Shown here piece by piece: positions 52,101 through 62,758 of a stretch of DNA of 64,000 nucleotides. Numbering within the stretch: position 1 is the first letter of the stretch; each line of letters opens with the position of its first letter. Origin of the DNA: Salvelinus alpinus (Eukaryota > Chordata > Actinopteri > Salmoniformes > Salmonidae); NCBI RefSeq assembly GCF_045679555.1, contig NC_092096.1, positions 30,417,624 through 30,481,623 of the forward strand, read 5' to 3'. The notes under the pieces are model-generated. The model was not told where the DNA came from. It saw nothing but the letters and a program-made list of their open reading frames with translations, and did no database searches. Position numbers and translations under genes: made by a program.

Positions 52101-55100
52101 GGCCCAGAAAGAGGTGGACACTGTCAAAGACAAGATGAGGAAGTTTGCCAAGACCAAGCAGCAGAAAATCATGGATTTAGAGGAGGAGAATGAGAGTCTC
52201 AGAGAGATGGATGAAAAGAAAGGAAAAAGAAGGGAGGACAAGGCACTCAAAGGAGAACTTGAAAGACTCAAAGAAGAGTTTGAGGCTCTGAAAGCTGATT
52301 TGAATGCCACTACGGCACAGAGGGACTCCTTAGAACAGCAAGTTGTTGAGGTGAGGGAACAACTAGCCCAAGAGCTAGAGAAAGGGGACAGATTAGTGGA
52401 GGAGACTATTGTTGCCCAGCAGTCTAGTACAGTCATGACTGAAACTACCCAAGAGCCAGTTAAGAGTCAGCCTCAGGACATAGAGCCACATAGTCAGGCT
52501 ATAGAGTCTGAGGTAGCTGCACCTGAAATGCACTCTGTTGAGGAGACGGGGAAGACCGAAATAACTGAAAGTACACAGGCCCTAATTGATGAGAAATTGA
52601 GCAAAATGGAGGCAGCCCTACAGTCAGAGAGGGAACTGAGGCAAGAGCGCGAGGCTGACCTCACTGCTGAGCTGGCCTCTCTGGAGCAGCGCCTTCAGGA
52701 GAGTAAAGAGAAGGAACAGACCCAGAGGGAGGAGCCGGTGAAGACAGACATGTCTGAAAGTGAACTGGCCGTAATTGAGGGAAAGCGGAGGGAAATGGAG
52801 GCAGCCCTACATTCAGAGAGGGAACAGTGGCAAGAGAGTGAGGCTGAACTCAAGGCTGGACTAGCTTCTCTAGAGCAGCTCCTTCAGGAGAGTAAAGATA
52901 AGGAACAGAGCCTGATGGAGGAGAGCTCTAAAAGGGAAGCCCAACTCCAGGAGCTCCACAGCAGCCTGGAGGTAGAGAAGGACGACCTAGAGGAGCGTCT
53001 GATGAACCAGCTGGCCCAGCTGAATGGCAGTATCGCCGGCTACCAGCAAGACGCGGCAGACAGCCGGGAGCGACTTGCGGAGCTGCAGCGGGAGGTGGAG
53101 AGACTGGAGAGGGAGCGGGCTGAACTGGAAGCCCTGGCCGAGAGCGAGAGGGACCGGGCAGCCAGGCTGGAGGAGGACAAGAGGCAGGCCCAGAGAGAGA
53201 GGGCCGAGGCAGAGGCAGAGTCAGGGAAGCAGAGGGAGCTGGAGCAGCAGCTGAAGTCCGCCCAGAGGGTGAAAGAGGGCAGCCAGAGCCGGGCAAAGCA
53301 GCTGGAGGAGCTGCTGAGAGAGAAGCAGCTGGAGGTGCGCCAGATGCAGAAGGACTGCATCCAGTACCAGGAAAGGATCAGCGAGATGGCCAGGGAGGGC
53401 AAGGCTTTGCAACTGGGCAGCAACGAGGTCCACAAAGAGCTTGGGCAAGCCTATCTGGAGAGGACCAAAGTCACAGATGCTTTGAAGAAGACTGAGGCTG
53501 AGTTATCTAGCTGCAAAGCCCAGCTGGTTGAGGCCCAGACAGAGGCCAGCCAGGCCCAAGCTGAGAGGAGAGCCTGTGAGCAGACCGCTCTACAGAGAGA
53601 GGCTGAGTTGAAAGCAGAGGCAGAGCAGAGCCTGGACTCTGTGAGGTTCAGGCTGGGAGCCGAGCTGAAGCAGATTGAGCTGAGATTGGAGGAGTCTTAC
53701 CGGGAGAGGGAGAGAGAGGAGAATGCCACCCGGGAGGCAAAAGAGCTGGCTGATACCGCTGAGAGACAGGCCCAGCAGATGCAGGCCCGCCTCGATGAGT
53801 CTCTGGCCCGACTGGCTGCCTTCTCGCGCTGTATGTCCTCCCTGCAGGATGACAGGGACCGCGTGCTGGATGAGACCCGGCAGTGGGAGAGTCGCTTCAA
53901 CAGCACCCTCCAGGGGAAGGAGGCCGAGGTGCGTGAGGCAGAGACCCGGTCCAGAGATCTGGCTGAACAGCTGCAGAAAGAGACCGCACAGAGAGAAGAG
54001 CTACAGCTTACAGTGGACAGGTAAAAATGGCTACATTTCCTGAAAAAGTTAATTAATTAAATTGCCCCAATTTCCTGCCAGGTTTGTGATACACTATAGT
54101 GTGTTATGTAATGTGTTTTTTTCTTATTTTTTGTCCAGACTGCAGAAAGCAGATGAGCAGTGGCAGCTGAAATGGGAGCAGGAAGAGAAGAGGCTCCGTG
54201 AGAACCAGGCTGCCCTAGAGCAGGAGAGGGGAGAGCTTCAGAAGTCCCTAGCCCAGACCGAGACCTCCCTGGCTGACGCTCGCGCCCAGCTGGCCTCCCT
54301 GGAGAGCGAGGCGGAGGGGCTCCGCCACAGAGCCCAGGCCCTGGAAGAGGCAGTTGGGAAGCTGCAGGGAGAGACCAACGAGGCCAGGTCCCAGCTGAAG
54401 GAGAGGGAAGCAGAGGGGAGGAGGCTGGGCCTGAGCGTGGAACAACTGGAGACAGACCTGCACTCCTCTAAGACCCTGACAGAGAACCTGCAGACAGAGC
54501 TGAGTGAGAAGGAGAGGAGAGAGGTAGAGCTGCTGGGGGAGAAGGAGCAAGCCGTGACACAGGTATGCATCACTTTTATTTCATCTCTGCTTTATGTCAT
54601 GTTTTGTCATCACAATGAATAGTTGCTCATTTTAATGCATGGGGTGTCAAATTCTACATTTATTCAAAATAGGGTGTCAAAATTCCCTACAAATGTATTG
54701 TGATGTTACCGTTTTGATTGAGCTATCAAGTTGTTTTACAAGCTTGAAAATGTTTAAACCCATTCCCCTGCATCTTCTTGACTGCTAACATGCTTACTCC
54801 CCCCAGGCTGCAGAGGAGGCCAGGAGGGAGGCTGACGCCAGGGCCCAGGAGGCTGAGAAGGAGCTGGAGGAGAGGAGAGAGGAGGTGCGGGGTCTGGAGG
54901 ACCGGCTGCGGAAGGCAGAGGAGGAGAGCAGCCACAGCAAAGCCAGGCTGGACGCCTTCACCAAGGCCATGGGCTCTTTACAGGACGACAGAGACAGAGT
55001 ACTTGGCATGTACAAACAGCTGGAGGAGAAACATCTGCAGGTTAAAAAACAATGATAACACTCATGTGTACAGAGGCATAAATGGCAGGTCAAGAAGAGA

Positions 55101-58100
55101 TTCTGAATGGATTCTCCTACACTTAATGTAAACCGGTAGTAAATGGTCCATGTTTGTTTATGTACACGCATGTCATTGACATGCTGAAACTGTATGTAGT
55201 GATAAGAGTGATGTTATTAGTGTGATATTATTCTAGAATGTCTTCCTCATGCCCCAGTTGTATAACCCATCCCTCTACGTAATGGGTCTGTTGTCCCAGG
55301 TGATGATGGAAAAGGACGCTCTGATCCAGGAGGCTGCTGCGGAGAATAACAGTCTGAAGGAGGAGCTACGCTCTTTATTGGTCCAGAGGGATGACCTCCA
55401 CGCAGAGAAGGCCAAGCTATCTGCCCAGCTTCATGGCTACAGGGACGACCTTACCCAGGTCCTCACCATGAAGGAATCCCAGCACAAGCAGCTCTTGTCC
55501 GGCCAGCTGGAGCGCATCGCTACCCTGGAGAAGGAGAGAGAAGAGCTAGGGACTAAGATCAAGAGCCTGGAGGGAGGGGAGGCTTTCGTTCAGGCCGTGG
55601 AGAGGGAGGCCCTCAGCCAGGCTGGTGATAGTGGAAACAGGCAGGGGAGAGACGCTCCCGGGGCGGAGGTAGAGAAGCTGAGGGAGCAGCTGCAGGCTGC
55701 CAGGGCCCAGGTGGAGAGCATGGAGGAGAGCCTTGCCAAGGAAGGAGAGGTGCAGGAGGCTCGGCAGAAGGAGCTGAAAGAACTGCGTTGGGAGGGAGGG
55801 GTGACGCGCATGGAATCGGAGACAGCGGCCGAGAGGGTGGCCGAGCTGGCCCGAGACCTGCTGACCATGGAGCAGAGGCTGCTGGAGGAGAGGGAGGTGG
55901 CCGGCCAGCTCCGGGCCCAGAACCAGGCGTTCGGCCAGGCCATGGCTTCACTGCAGGGCAGCAGGGACCAGGCACTCAGCCAGGCCCAGGAGCTCAGCCT
56001 CAGACTGGAGGAGATGAGCAGGGCAGGGGGCCAGCAGACACCCACCACGGGCCATGGAGGATCCACTGCGGAGGTGTGGGGACTGAAGAACGCCCTGTCA
56101 GCCCTGCAGAACGACAGGGAGAGACTGGTAATCAACCAGAATTATCTCCATTTTGCACAAAGTGTTCCATAAAAGCACTACTAACGCAACCACAATAGTA
56201 GTGATGTCATAACTTACCTGCACATAGTGTTTTCATATACCAGTATCCACAGTAACACACGCTTTGTTTCTCCCTGTCCTGTAGTTGGAACAGCTGCAGC
56301 GGCAGCACTCAGAGCTCACTCGACTGGGAGGAGGAGAGCTGTCTAGACTCAGCCAGGAGCTAGAGGAGGAGAGGAGGAGGGCTGAGGAGATGGTGGACAG
56401 GATGAGGGAGCTGGACAACCTGAGGCAGAGGGAGATCCAGGAACTAGAAATTCTCAGGTGAGACATACATACATTCTTAATCATGTTTAGAGGTATATGA
56501 GTGTCTATGCCTTGGCTACATAGGTATATATGTCTCTCTCTAGGCTGGAGCAGGTTGACTGGCAGGCCCAGGCAGAGCTCCTGAAGCAGCAGACCCTGGC
56601 CACCCTCTCGGACCGTGACCAGCAGGTGCGCCAGCTCGGTGCCATGTTGGAGGAGGCCCGCGCCACCAGGCCCAAACCACTGGAGGAACAGCACCAGAGA
56701 CAGGTTAGGAGGAGGACACCTCTAAATCTGCAACTGATAACGACTGTACTTGGACCAGGGATTAGTGAGATGGCAGACGTAATCTACTGCTGTTCATGTC
56801 CAAATCAAATTGTATTTGTCACGTACACAGTTTACAGCGGGTATAAAAGGAGCAGTGAAATCACCTTTTTCTGGACCAATCAAAATAACAATTAATTAAA
56901 GGAAGTAATAATGCATAGTAATAAATAATGCATAGTAATAAAACTGATATCTTCACAATTGGATATACAGTATAAATGATGAATGTGCTGTGTCAAGTAC
57001 GACTGTGGTACAAATATAAAGTGGATAGTGTCTTGGTCGCGCAGTTGGATAAATAGTATGATAGAACAGCAGTGTTGACTGTGGCAAGATGCACTCTGCT
57101 TGCTGCATACATTTGGCCTGTACTGGACAATGTTATCTACAAATCTAGGTTTCAGTTCTACATTTGTGCAGTTAAGAGACGGTTAAACGGTGTGATTATG
57201 GGTCACCTCTGTTGTCTCTTCTCCGTGGCTGTTTATGTGTTCTTGTTTGTTGTTTTTTGTGCTCAGGCACCTCTTGAGGCAGACCTGTCATCTAAAGTAG
57301 GGGTCCTTCAATCAGAGAGTGGCCCGCTGAATGATCTTGAGCTGCGAGAGCAGCGGATTACACAGCTCAGTAACAAGGTAGAGATACCATACTGTTCCTC
57401 CTTCCTGTCACCCATAGCCTCTTGTCTGTGTCTTAGCAACCCTACCTACAATCATTCTGTTTTCCTACTACGTTATCTCACAACTACCTCTGATCACCCT
57501 CTCTGACTTACAGTACTAAATTACATGGTTGAATGAAAGGTACTTAATTTCATGATTATGGATTAGATGATTACATATTATGTCTCCCCCTCTGGCTCTT
57601 TCCTCTTCATTTCATTTCTCTTGCATGCCTCTTTTCCATTTTCTTTCATAATTTCTTCTCTGCTTCTTCTTCGTTCTTCTGTCTTTTGGTTTTGTATGTG
57701 TGTGTACAGTCTGCTGAGCCCGTTGCTGTCCCTCCCTCCCCTCAGCTCTCGCAGGTGTTTGAGGAGAACCGCCATCTCTCCTCCCAGTTCCAAGGCAGTT
57801 CCCAGAGGCTGGATGAGGCCGAGAGCCGCTGCACTGCCCTCCAGAGGCAGCTCCAGGAACTGCACGAAGACAAGCGCAAGGTCAGCACGCCCTTGGATAT
57901 CACTCTGCTCTGATTCATTCACTGTCCCTAGTTGATACATACTGAACATATGTTTTTAAAGATAATGTGTCCACTATGGCACAGAGGAACTAGATTTACA
58001 CATTGACATCTCTGGAGCCATTTAAGACTGCACTATAGTGATTTCTACAATGTTGAGTGATTTTGACTATTTCTTGTGGCCCCCAGAGGACAGGGGAAGT

Positions 58101-61100
58101 GGACAGTGCCCCCGGAGCTCCTCAGCAGCACAGTGGCCCTTCAGAGAGCGAGAGCCTCAGGGTGGATTTTAAAGAGCTCCAGCGCAGGTACCAGTTCTCA
58201 ACCCCACGACACCCCACTTTAAAAACACATACAGTACACACACACGTTCTCTCTACCAATGACCAGAACACACACACATACAGTACACACACACACGTTC
58301 TCTCTACCAATGACCAGAACACACACACATACAGTACACACACACGTTCTCTCTACCAATGACCAGAACACACACACATACAGTGAGGGAAAAAAGTATT
58401 TGATACCCTGCTGATTTTGTACGTTTGCCCACTGACAAAGACATGATCAGTCTATAATTGTAATGGTAGATTTATTTGAACAGTGAGAGACAGAATAACA
58501 ACAAAAAAATCCAGAAAAAAGCATGCAAACATTTTTATCAATTGATTTGCATTTTAATGAGGGAAATAAGTATTTGACCCCTCTGCAAAACATGACTTAG
58601 TACTTGGTGGCAAAACCCTTGTTGGCAATCACAGAGGTCAGAAGTTTCTTGTAGTTGGCCATCAGGTTTGCACACATCTCAGGAGGGATTTTGTCCCACT
58701 CCTCTTTGCAGATCTTCTCCAAGTCATTAAGGTTTTGAGGCTGACGTTTGGCAACTCAAACCTTCAGCTCCCTCCACAGATTTTCTATGGGATTAAGGTC
58801 TGGAGACTGGCTAGGCCACTCCAGGACCTTAATGTGCTTCTTCTTGAGCCACTCCTTTGTTGCCTTGGCCGTGTGTTTTGGGTCATTGTTATGCTGGAAT
58901 ACCCATCCAGGACCCATTTTCAATGCCCTGGCTGAGGGAAGGAGGTTCTCACCCAAGATTTGACTGTACATGGCCCCGTCCATCGTCCCTTTGATGCGGT
59001 GAAGTTGTCCTGTCCTCTTAGCAGAAAAACACCCCCAAAGCATAATGTTTCCACCTCCATGTTTGACGGTGAGGATGGTGTTCTTGGGGGTCATAGGCAG
59101 CATTCCTCCTCCTCCAAACACGGCGAGTTGAGTTGATGCCAAAGAGCTCCATTTTGGTCTCATCTGACCACAACACTTTCACCCAGTTGTCCTCTGAATC
59201 ATTCAGATGTTCATTGGCAAACTTCAGACGGGCATGTATATGTGCTTTCTTGAGCAGGGGGACCTTGCGGGCGCTGCAGGATTTCAGTCCTTCACGGTGT
59301 AGTGTGTTACCAATTGTTTTCTTGGTGACTATGGTCCCAGCTGCCTTGAGATCATTGACAAGATCCTCCCGTGTAGTTCTGGGCTGATTCCTCACCGTTC
59401 TCATGATCATTGCAACTCCACGAGGTGAGATCTTGCATGGAGCCCCAGGCCGAGGGAGATTGACAGTTCTTTTGTGTTTCTTCCATTTGCGAATAATCAC
59501 ACCAACTGTTGTCACCTTCTCACCAAGCTGCTTGGCGATGGTCTTGTAGCCCATTCCAGCCTTGTGTAGATCTACAATCTTGTCCCTGACATCCTTGGAG
59601 AGCTCTTTGGTCTTGGCCATGGTGGAGAGTTTGGAATCTGATTGATTGATTGCTTCTGTGGACAGGTGTCTTTTATACAGGTAACAAACTGAGATTAGGA
59701 GCACTACCTTTAAGAGTGTGCTCCTAATCTCAGCTCGTTACCTGTATAAAAGACACCTGGGAGACAGAAATCTTTCTGATTGAGAGGGGGTCAAATACTT
59801 ATTTCCCTCATTAAAATGCAAATCAATTTATAACATTTTTGACATGTGTTTTTCTGGATTTCTTTGTTGTTGTTCTGTCTCTCACTGTTCAAATAAACCT
59901 ACCATTAAAATTATAGACTGATCATTCCTTTGTCAGTGGGCAAACGTACAAAATCAGCAGGGGATCAAATACTTTTTCCCCTCACTGTACAGTACACACA
60001 CACGTTCTCTCTACCAATGACCAGAACACACACACATACAGTACACACACACGTTCTCTCTACCAATGACCAGAACACACACACATACAGTACACACACA
60101 CGTTCTCTCTACCAATGACCAGAACACACACACATACAGTACACACACATGTTCTCTCTACCAATGACCAGAACACACACACATACAGTACACACACATG
60201 TTCTCTCTACCAATGACCAGAACACACACACATACAGTACACACACGTTCTCTCTACCAATGACCAGAACACACACGCATACAGTACACACACACGTTCT
60301 CTCTACCAATGACCAGAACACACACACATACAGTACACACACATGTTCTCTCTACCAATGACCAGAACACACACACATACAGTACACACACATGTTCTCT
60401 CTACCAATGACCAGAACACACACACATACAGTACACACACGTTCTCTCTACCAATGACCAGAACACACACGCATACAGTACACACACACGTTCTCTCTAC
60501 CAATGACCAGAACACACACACATACAGTACACACACACGTTCTCTCTACCAATGACCAGAACACACACACATACAGTACACACACACGTTCTCTCTACCA
60601 ATGACCAGAACACACACACATACAGTACACACACACGTTCTCTCTACCAATGACCAGAACACACACACATACAGTACACACACATGTTCTCTCTACCAAT
60701 GACCAGAACACACACACATACAGTACACACACATGTTCTCTCTACCAATGACCAGAACACACACACATACAGTACACACACACACGTTCTCTCTACCAAT
60801 GACCAGAACACACACACATACAGTACACACACACACGTTCTCTCTACCAATGACCAGAACACACACACATACAGTACACACACATGTTCTCTCTACCAAT
60901 GACCAGAACACACACACATACAGTACACACACATGTTCTCTCTACCAATGACCAGAACACACACACATACAGTACACACACGTTCTCTCTACCAATGACC
61001 AGAACACACACACATACAGTACACACACACACGTTCTCTCTACCAATGACCAGAACACACACACACATACAGTACACACACACACGTTCTCTCTACCAAT

Positions 61101-62758
61101 GACCAGAACACACACACACATACAGTACACACACACACGTTCTCTCTACCAATGACCAGAACACACACGCATACAGTACACACACACACGTTCTCTCTAC
61201 CAATGACCAGAACACACACGCATACAGTACACACACACACGTTCTCTCTACCAATGACCAGAACACACACGCATACAGTACACACACACACATTCTCTCT
61301 ACCAATGACCAGAACACACACACATACAGTACACACACACACATTCTCTCTACCAATGGCCAGAACACACACACATACAGTACACACACACGTTCTCTCT
61401 ACCAATGACCAGAACACACACACATACAGTACACACACATGTTCTCTCTACCACTGACCAGAACACACACACATACAGTACACACACACGTTCTCTCTAC
61501 CAATGACCAGAACACACACACATACAGTACACACACACGTTCTCTCTACCAATGACCAGAACACACACACATACAGTACACACACACGTTCTCTCTACCA
61601 ATGACCAGAACACACACACATACAGTACACACACACGTTCTCTCTACCAATGACCAGAACACACACATACAGTACACACACACGTTCTCTCTACCAATGA
61701 CCAGAACACACACACATACAGTACACACACACGTTCTCTCTACCAATGACCAGAACACACACACGCAAAAAAATGAACAATAACAAACAGAACAGACACA
61801 ACAAACCCATTCAACACCACACAGCCCCAGCCCAACGCAAGCATGTCCGACATGCTAATGTGTCCTTTCTTTGTGTCTGTCAGACTGGATGAAGAGCAGC
61901 AGTATAGGGTGGTTGTGGAGGAGCAGCTAATGGCCGCCCAGGACCGCCTCAAACTGTAAGAGAGTTATCACAGTGTGTGATAACTTAGTGTCACTTAGTG
62001 TCACCTGTCACATGACAGAGGTCATCCTCTGCCTTCCCCTACAGCTCTACACTCACTGACACAGTGTGATTCTAATGAGGAATGAGCATGTCAGCTCGCT
62101 GCTGTGACTGTCAGGCTCTATAGAGATACTCTGCTCTCAGATTTGTAGAGGTACTGTGTTGATAATGGGATTATTGGCCTCAAGTCATCGTTTGGAATAT
62201 TGGTGTTGGAACTTGTCTGTGTGCTTTCCTGTGTGTGTCAGACAGTATTTACTCAGTATCTCTCTCCTCGCTCACCTGCCGTAGGATCAACCAGGGTGAA
62301 TGGCAGTCGGCCCATGAAGGGCAGTTCTCTGCTTCTGAGACAGCTGTCCTCATTGAGCCACCAGGAGGCTCTGCAACCCGAGTAAGTACCAACCAACACC
62401 CTGTATTATTTACACAGGATACATTTCTGAAGATGAAATGTAAGAATGGTCTATTCCTACTTCTACTACTACTACTACTACTACTGCCTCCTGTAACAGT
62501 CTATACTTCTCTCTCTCTCCCCCTCCCTCTCTCTCTCTCTCTCTCTCCCCCTCCCTCCCTCTCTCTCCCTCTCTCCCTCTCCCTCTCCCTCTCTCTCCCT
62601 CTCTCCCCCTCCATCAGATTCGGAGCAGCAGTGGGCCAGGCCTGATGAGAATGCTGCGCGTGGCCTTCTGCTCTCGCCAGCGCACACCCCTGCTGGTGTC
62701 CCTCTACCTGCTCACCGTGCACGTGCTGCTACTGCTCTGCCTGGGGGGTTACGTTTAG
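40415..62758 (+). CDS. golgb1: giantin (golgin subfamily B member 1), 21 coding exons
   Basis: Giantin is a very long coiled-coil protein anchored in Golgi membranes by its C-terminus; it tethers vesicles and links cisternae. Coding exons: 40415-40495, 40889-41068, 42041-42154, 42329-42496, 42606-42728, 42834-42947, 43485-44208, 44323-44399, 48197-48266, 48833-54020, 54139-54562, 54807-55040, 55300-56127, 56285-56457, 56544-56703, 57267-57377, 57710-57880, 58087-58187, 61884-61955, 62285-62381, 62618-62758. Every junction is GT-AG and in phase, giving 9,351 bp and 3,116 aa (human about 3,260). The start [20 protein letters not shown] matches the human N-terminus (MLSRLSG...HELSGD), so the in-frame upstream Met at 40331 is rejected; it also lies before the splice acceptor. 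Almost the whole protein is Glu/Gln/Lys/Leu-rich heptads. The last exon encodes a basic stretch (SRQR) and a single hydrophobic segment, [20 protein letters not shown], ending GYV: a tail anchor. Confidence 0.95.
40668..40805. repeat. palindromic MITE in golgb1 intron
   Basis: The left arm (TTCCCCAAACTCGGTTCTGG, GGCCCCCTGGGTGCAC) and right arm (GTGCACCCAGGGGGAGGGGG, CCCAGTTTGGGAAACC) are inverted copies about 45 bp long with a spacer of about 45 bp. It lies in the first golgb1 coding intron. Confidence 0.8.
41150..41760. repeat. dispersed repeat with internal 121-bp duplication
   Basis: The sequence begins AATTGACACATGGTTAGCAG and contains a near-identical tandem pair, 41348-41468 and 41469-41585 (each starting GGCAAGATGCAGTAGATGGT). 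A GT/GC dinucleotide tract follows at 41773-41795. A sequence of similar style occurs at 56795-57065. The superfamily is not identified. It lies in golgb1 intron 2. Confidence 0.65.
43296..43480. repeat. CT-rich low-complexity tract before golgb1 exon 7
   Basis: About 185 bp of TCTC, CTCTGCCT and CTACCTCT repeats runs directly into the splice acceptor at 43484. It acts as an extreme polypyrimidine tract, so an exact repeat length is unlikely to be needed for splicing. Confidence 0.9.
43518..43877 (+). repeat. coding tandem repeats in golgb1 exon 7
   Basis: Two arrays lie inside the reading frame. The first (43518-43649) is four copies of a 33-bp unit encoding [11 protein letters not shown]. 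The second (about 43710-43877) is four copies of a 42-bp unit encoding [14 protein letters not shown]-type 14-residue repeats, exactly two heptads. Both keep the coiled-coil pattern open. They suggest recent slippage or unequal exchange within the gene. Confidence 0.9.
45235..45778. mobile_element. short Tc1-related element nested in the 2.8-kb transposon
   Basis: The ends are AACAAAACATTAAGAACACC and GTACACTCAGTGTATA. It is the same family as 36122-36636, inverted. The minus strand keeps a 108-codon frame (45236-45562) with [20 protein letters not shown], resembling the C-terminus of a Tc1 transposase, but no catalytic domain. Confidence 0.75.
45786..46503. mobile_element. second nested element, itself split by a SINE
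   Basis: The left part starts AGCAATAAGGCCAGAGGTGT and has GACCAATATACCACAGCTAA and ACCCCCGAGG-type sequence. The right part (46438-46503) resumes with CGGTCTGATATACCACGGCT and ends CACCCTGTTTATAAT. The two halves read as one element interrupted at about 45950-46437. No protein is encoded. Confidence 0.65.
45950..46437 (-). mobile_element. 5S-rRNA-derived SINE (SINE3 type), nested
   Basis: Read on the minus strand, the head resembles 5S rRNA. It has CATACCACCCTG, GCTAAGCAGGGTTGGTCCTG and the box C-like GGATGGGAGACC (plus-strand 46348-46359), which are parts of the internal polymerase III promoter. The body is about 350 bp and the tail near 45958-46000 reads TCAACTTACCTGGTTAAAAA. It is not a functional 5S gene, since the middle of the rRNA is rearranged and the 3' stem partner is missing. 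Confidence 0.8.
48515..48592. repeat. short tandem repeat, ACAGTATTG / ACAGTATGTTG
   Basis: About six imperfect units of 9-13 bp lie in golgb1 intron 9, upstream of the giant exon. Confidence 0.8.
48833..54020 (+). CDS. golgb1: giant 5.2-kb exon of golgb1
   Basis: This exon of 5,188 bp (phase 1 in, phase 2 out) has no stop in frame and encodes about 1,729 residues, over half of giantin. It opens with [20 protein letters not shown]. An acidic, Ser-rich, non-helical stretch (about 48950-49440) precedes the main coiled coil, and a second break contains [18 protein letters not shown] (about 50910-50960). Two 63-residue copies (nine heptads) start at [10 protein letters not shown] (52606) and [10 protein letters not shown] (52795). 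One huge central exon flanked by small ones is the expected layout for giantin genes. Confidence 0.95.
56790..57065. repeat. dispersed repeat in golgb1 intron
   Basis: The sequence starts near ATCAAATTGTATTTGTCACG and includes GGAGCAGTGAAATCACC and a small duplication (ATAATGCATAGTAATAAA twice, near 56909-56942). It resembles the 41150-41760 repeat in style and is non-coding. It lies between the exons ending at 56703 and starting at 57267. Confidence 0.5.
58381..59987 (-). mobile_element. Tc1/mariner transposon, 1,607 bp, full length
   Basis: The terminal inverted repeats are about 205-210 bp: left from CAGTGAGGGAAAAAAGTATT, right ending ACTTTTTCCCCTCACTG. TA flanks both ends (58379-58380 and 59988-59989). 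Removing the element and one TA restores a minisatellite unit (ACATA + CAGTACACAC), so the insertion is precise and later than the array. A 42-bp inverted repeat (59663-59704 and 59718-59759) lies between the right terminal repeat and the transposase start. Confidence 0.95.
58756..59620 (-). pseudogene. Tc1 transposase, one frameshift and a changed catalytic residue
   Basis: The frame starts [20 protein letters not shown] (59620) with a paired-like DNA-binding domain, a [10 protein letters not shown] linker and the first catalytic Asp in [11 protein letters not shown]. The frame shifts at a G run (plus-strand 59086-59090) where the frame after AAYDP should continue; the rest is open in the next frame with [26 protein letters not shown] and [15 protein letters not shown]. 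The residue 34 positions before the Glu is Asn (codon at 58888-58890) where active Tc1 transposases have Asp. The enzyme should be dead on both counts, although the copy is otherwise well preserved. Confidence 0.9.
62507..62611. repeat. CT-rich tract before the last golgb1 exon
   Basis: (CT)n and CCCTCT repeats lead into the acceptor CCATCAG at 62611-62617, preceded by a (CTA)n run at 62459-62484. The pattern parallels the tract before exon 7. Confidence 0.9.

Larger units (their letters stand above)
58230..61770. repeat. minisatellite, about 49-bp unit, split by a Tc1 element
   Basis: The unit contains CGTTCTCTCTACCAATGACC, AGAACACACACACATACAGT and ACACACACA; length varies from about 45 to 53 bp through the CA tracts. 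Two to three units lie at 58230-58380 and about 36 more at 59988-61770. It fills golgb1 intron 18 up to about 110 bp before the next exon (61884). The many open frames across it are repeat artefacts. Confidence 0.95.

Noticed and set aside
60109-61764. Many open frames with repeated [17 protein letters not shown] or [14 protein letters not shown]
   Set aside because: Both strands of the 49-bp minisatellite inside a golgb1 intron; not genes.
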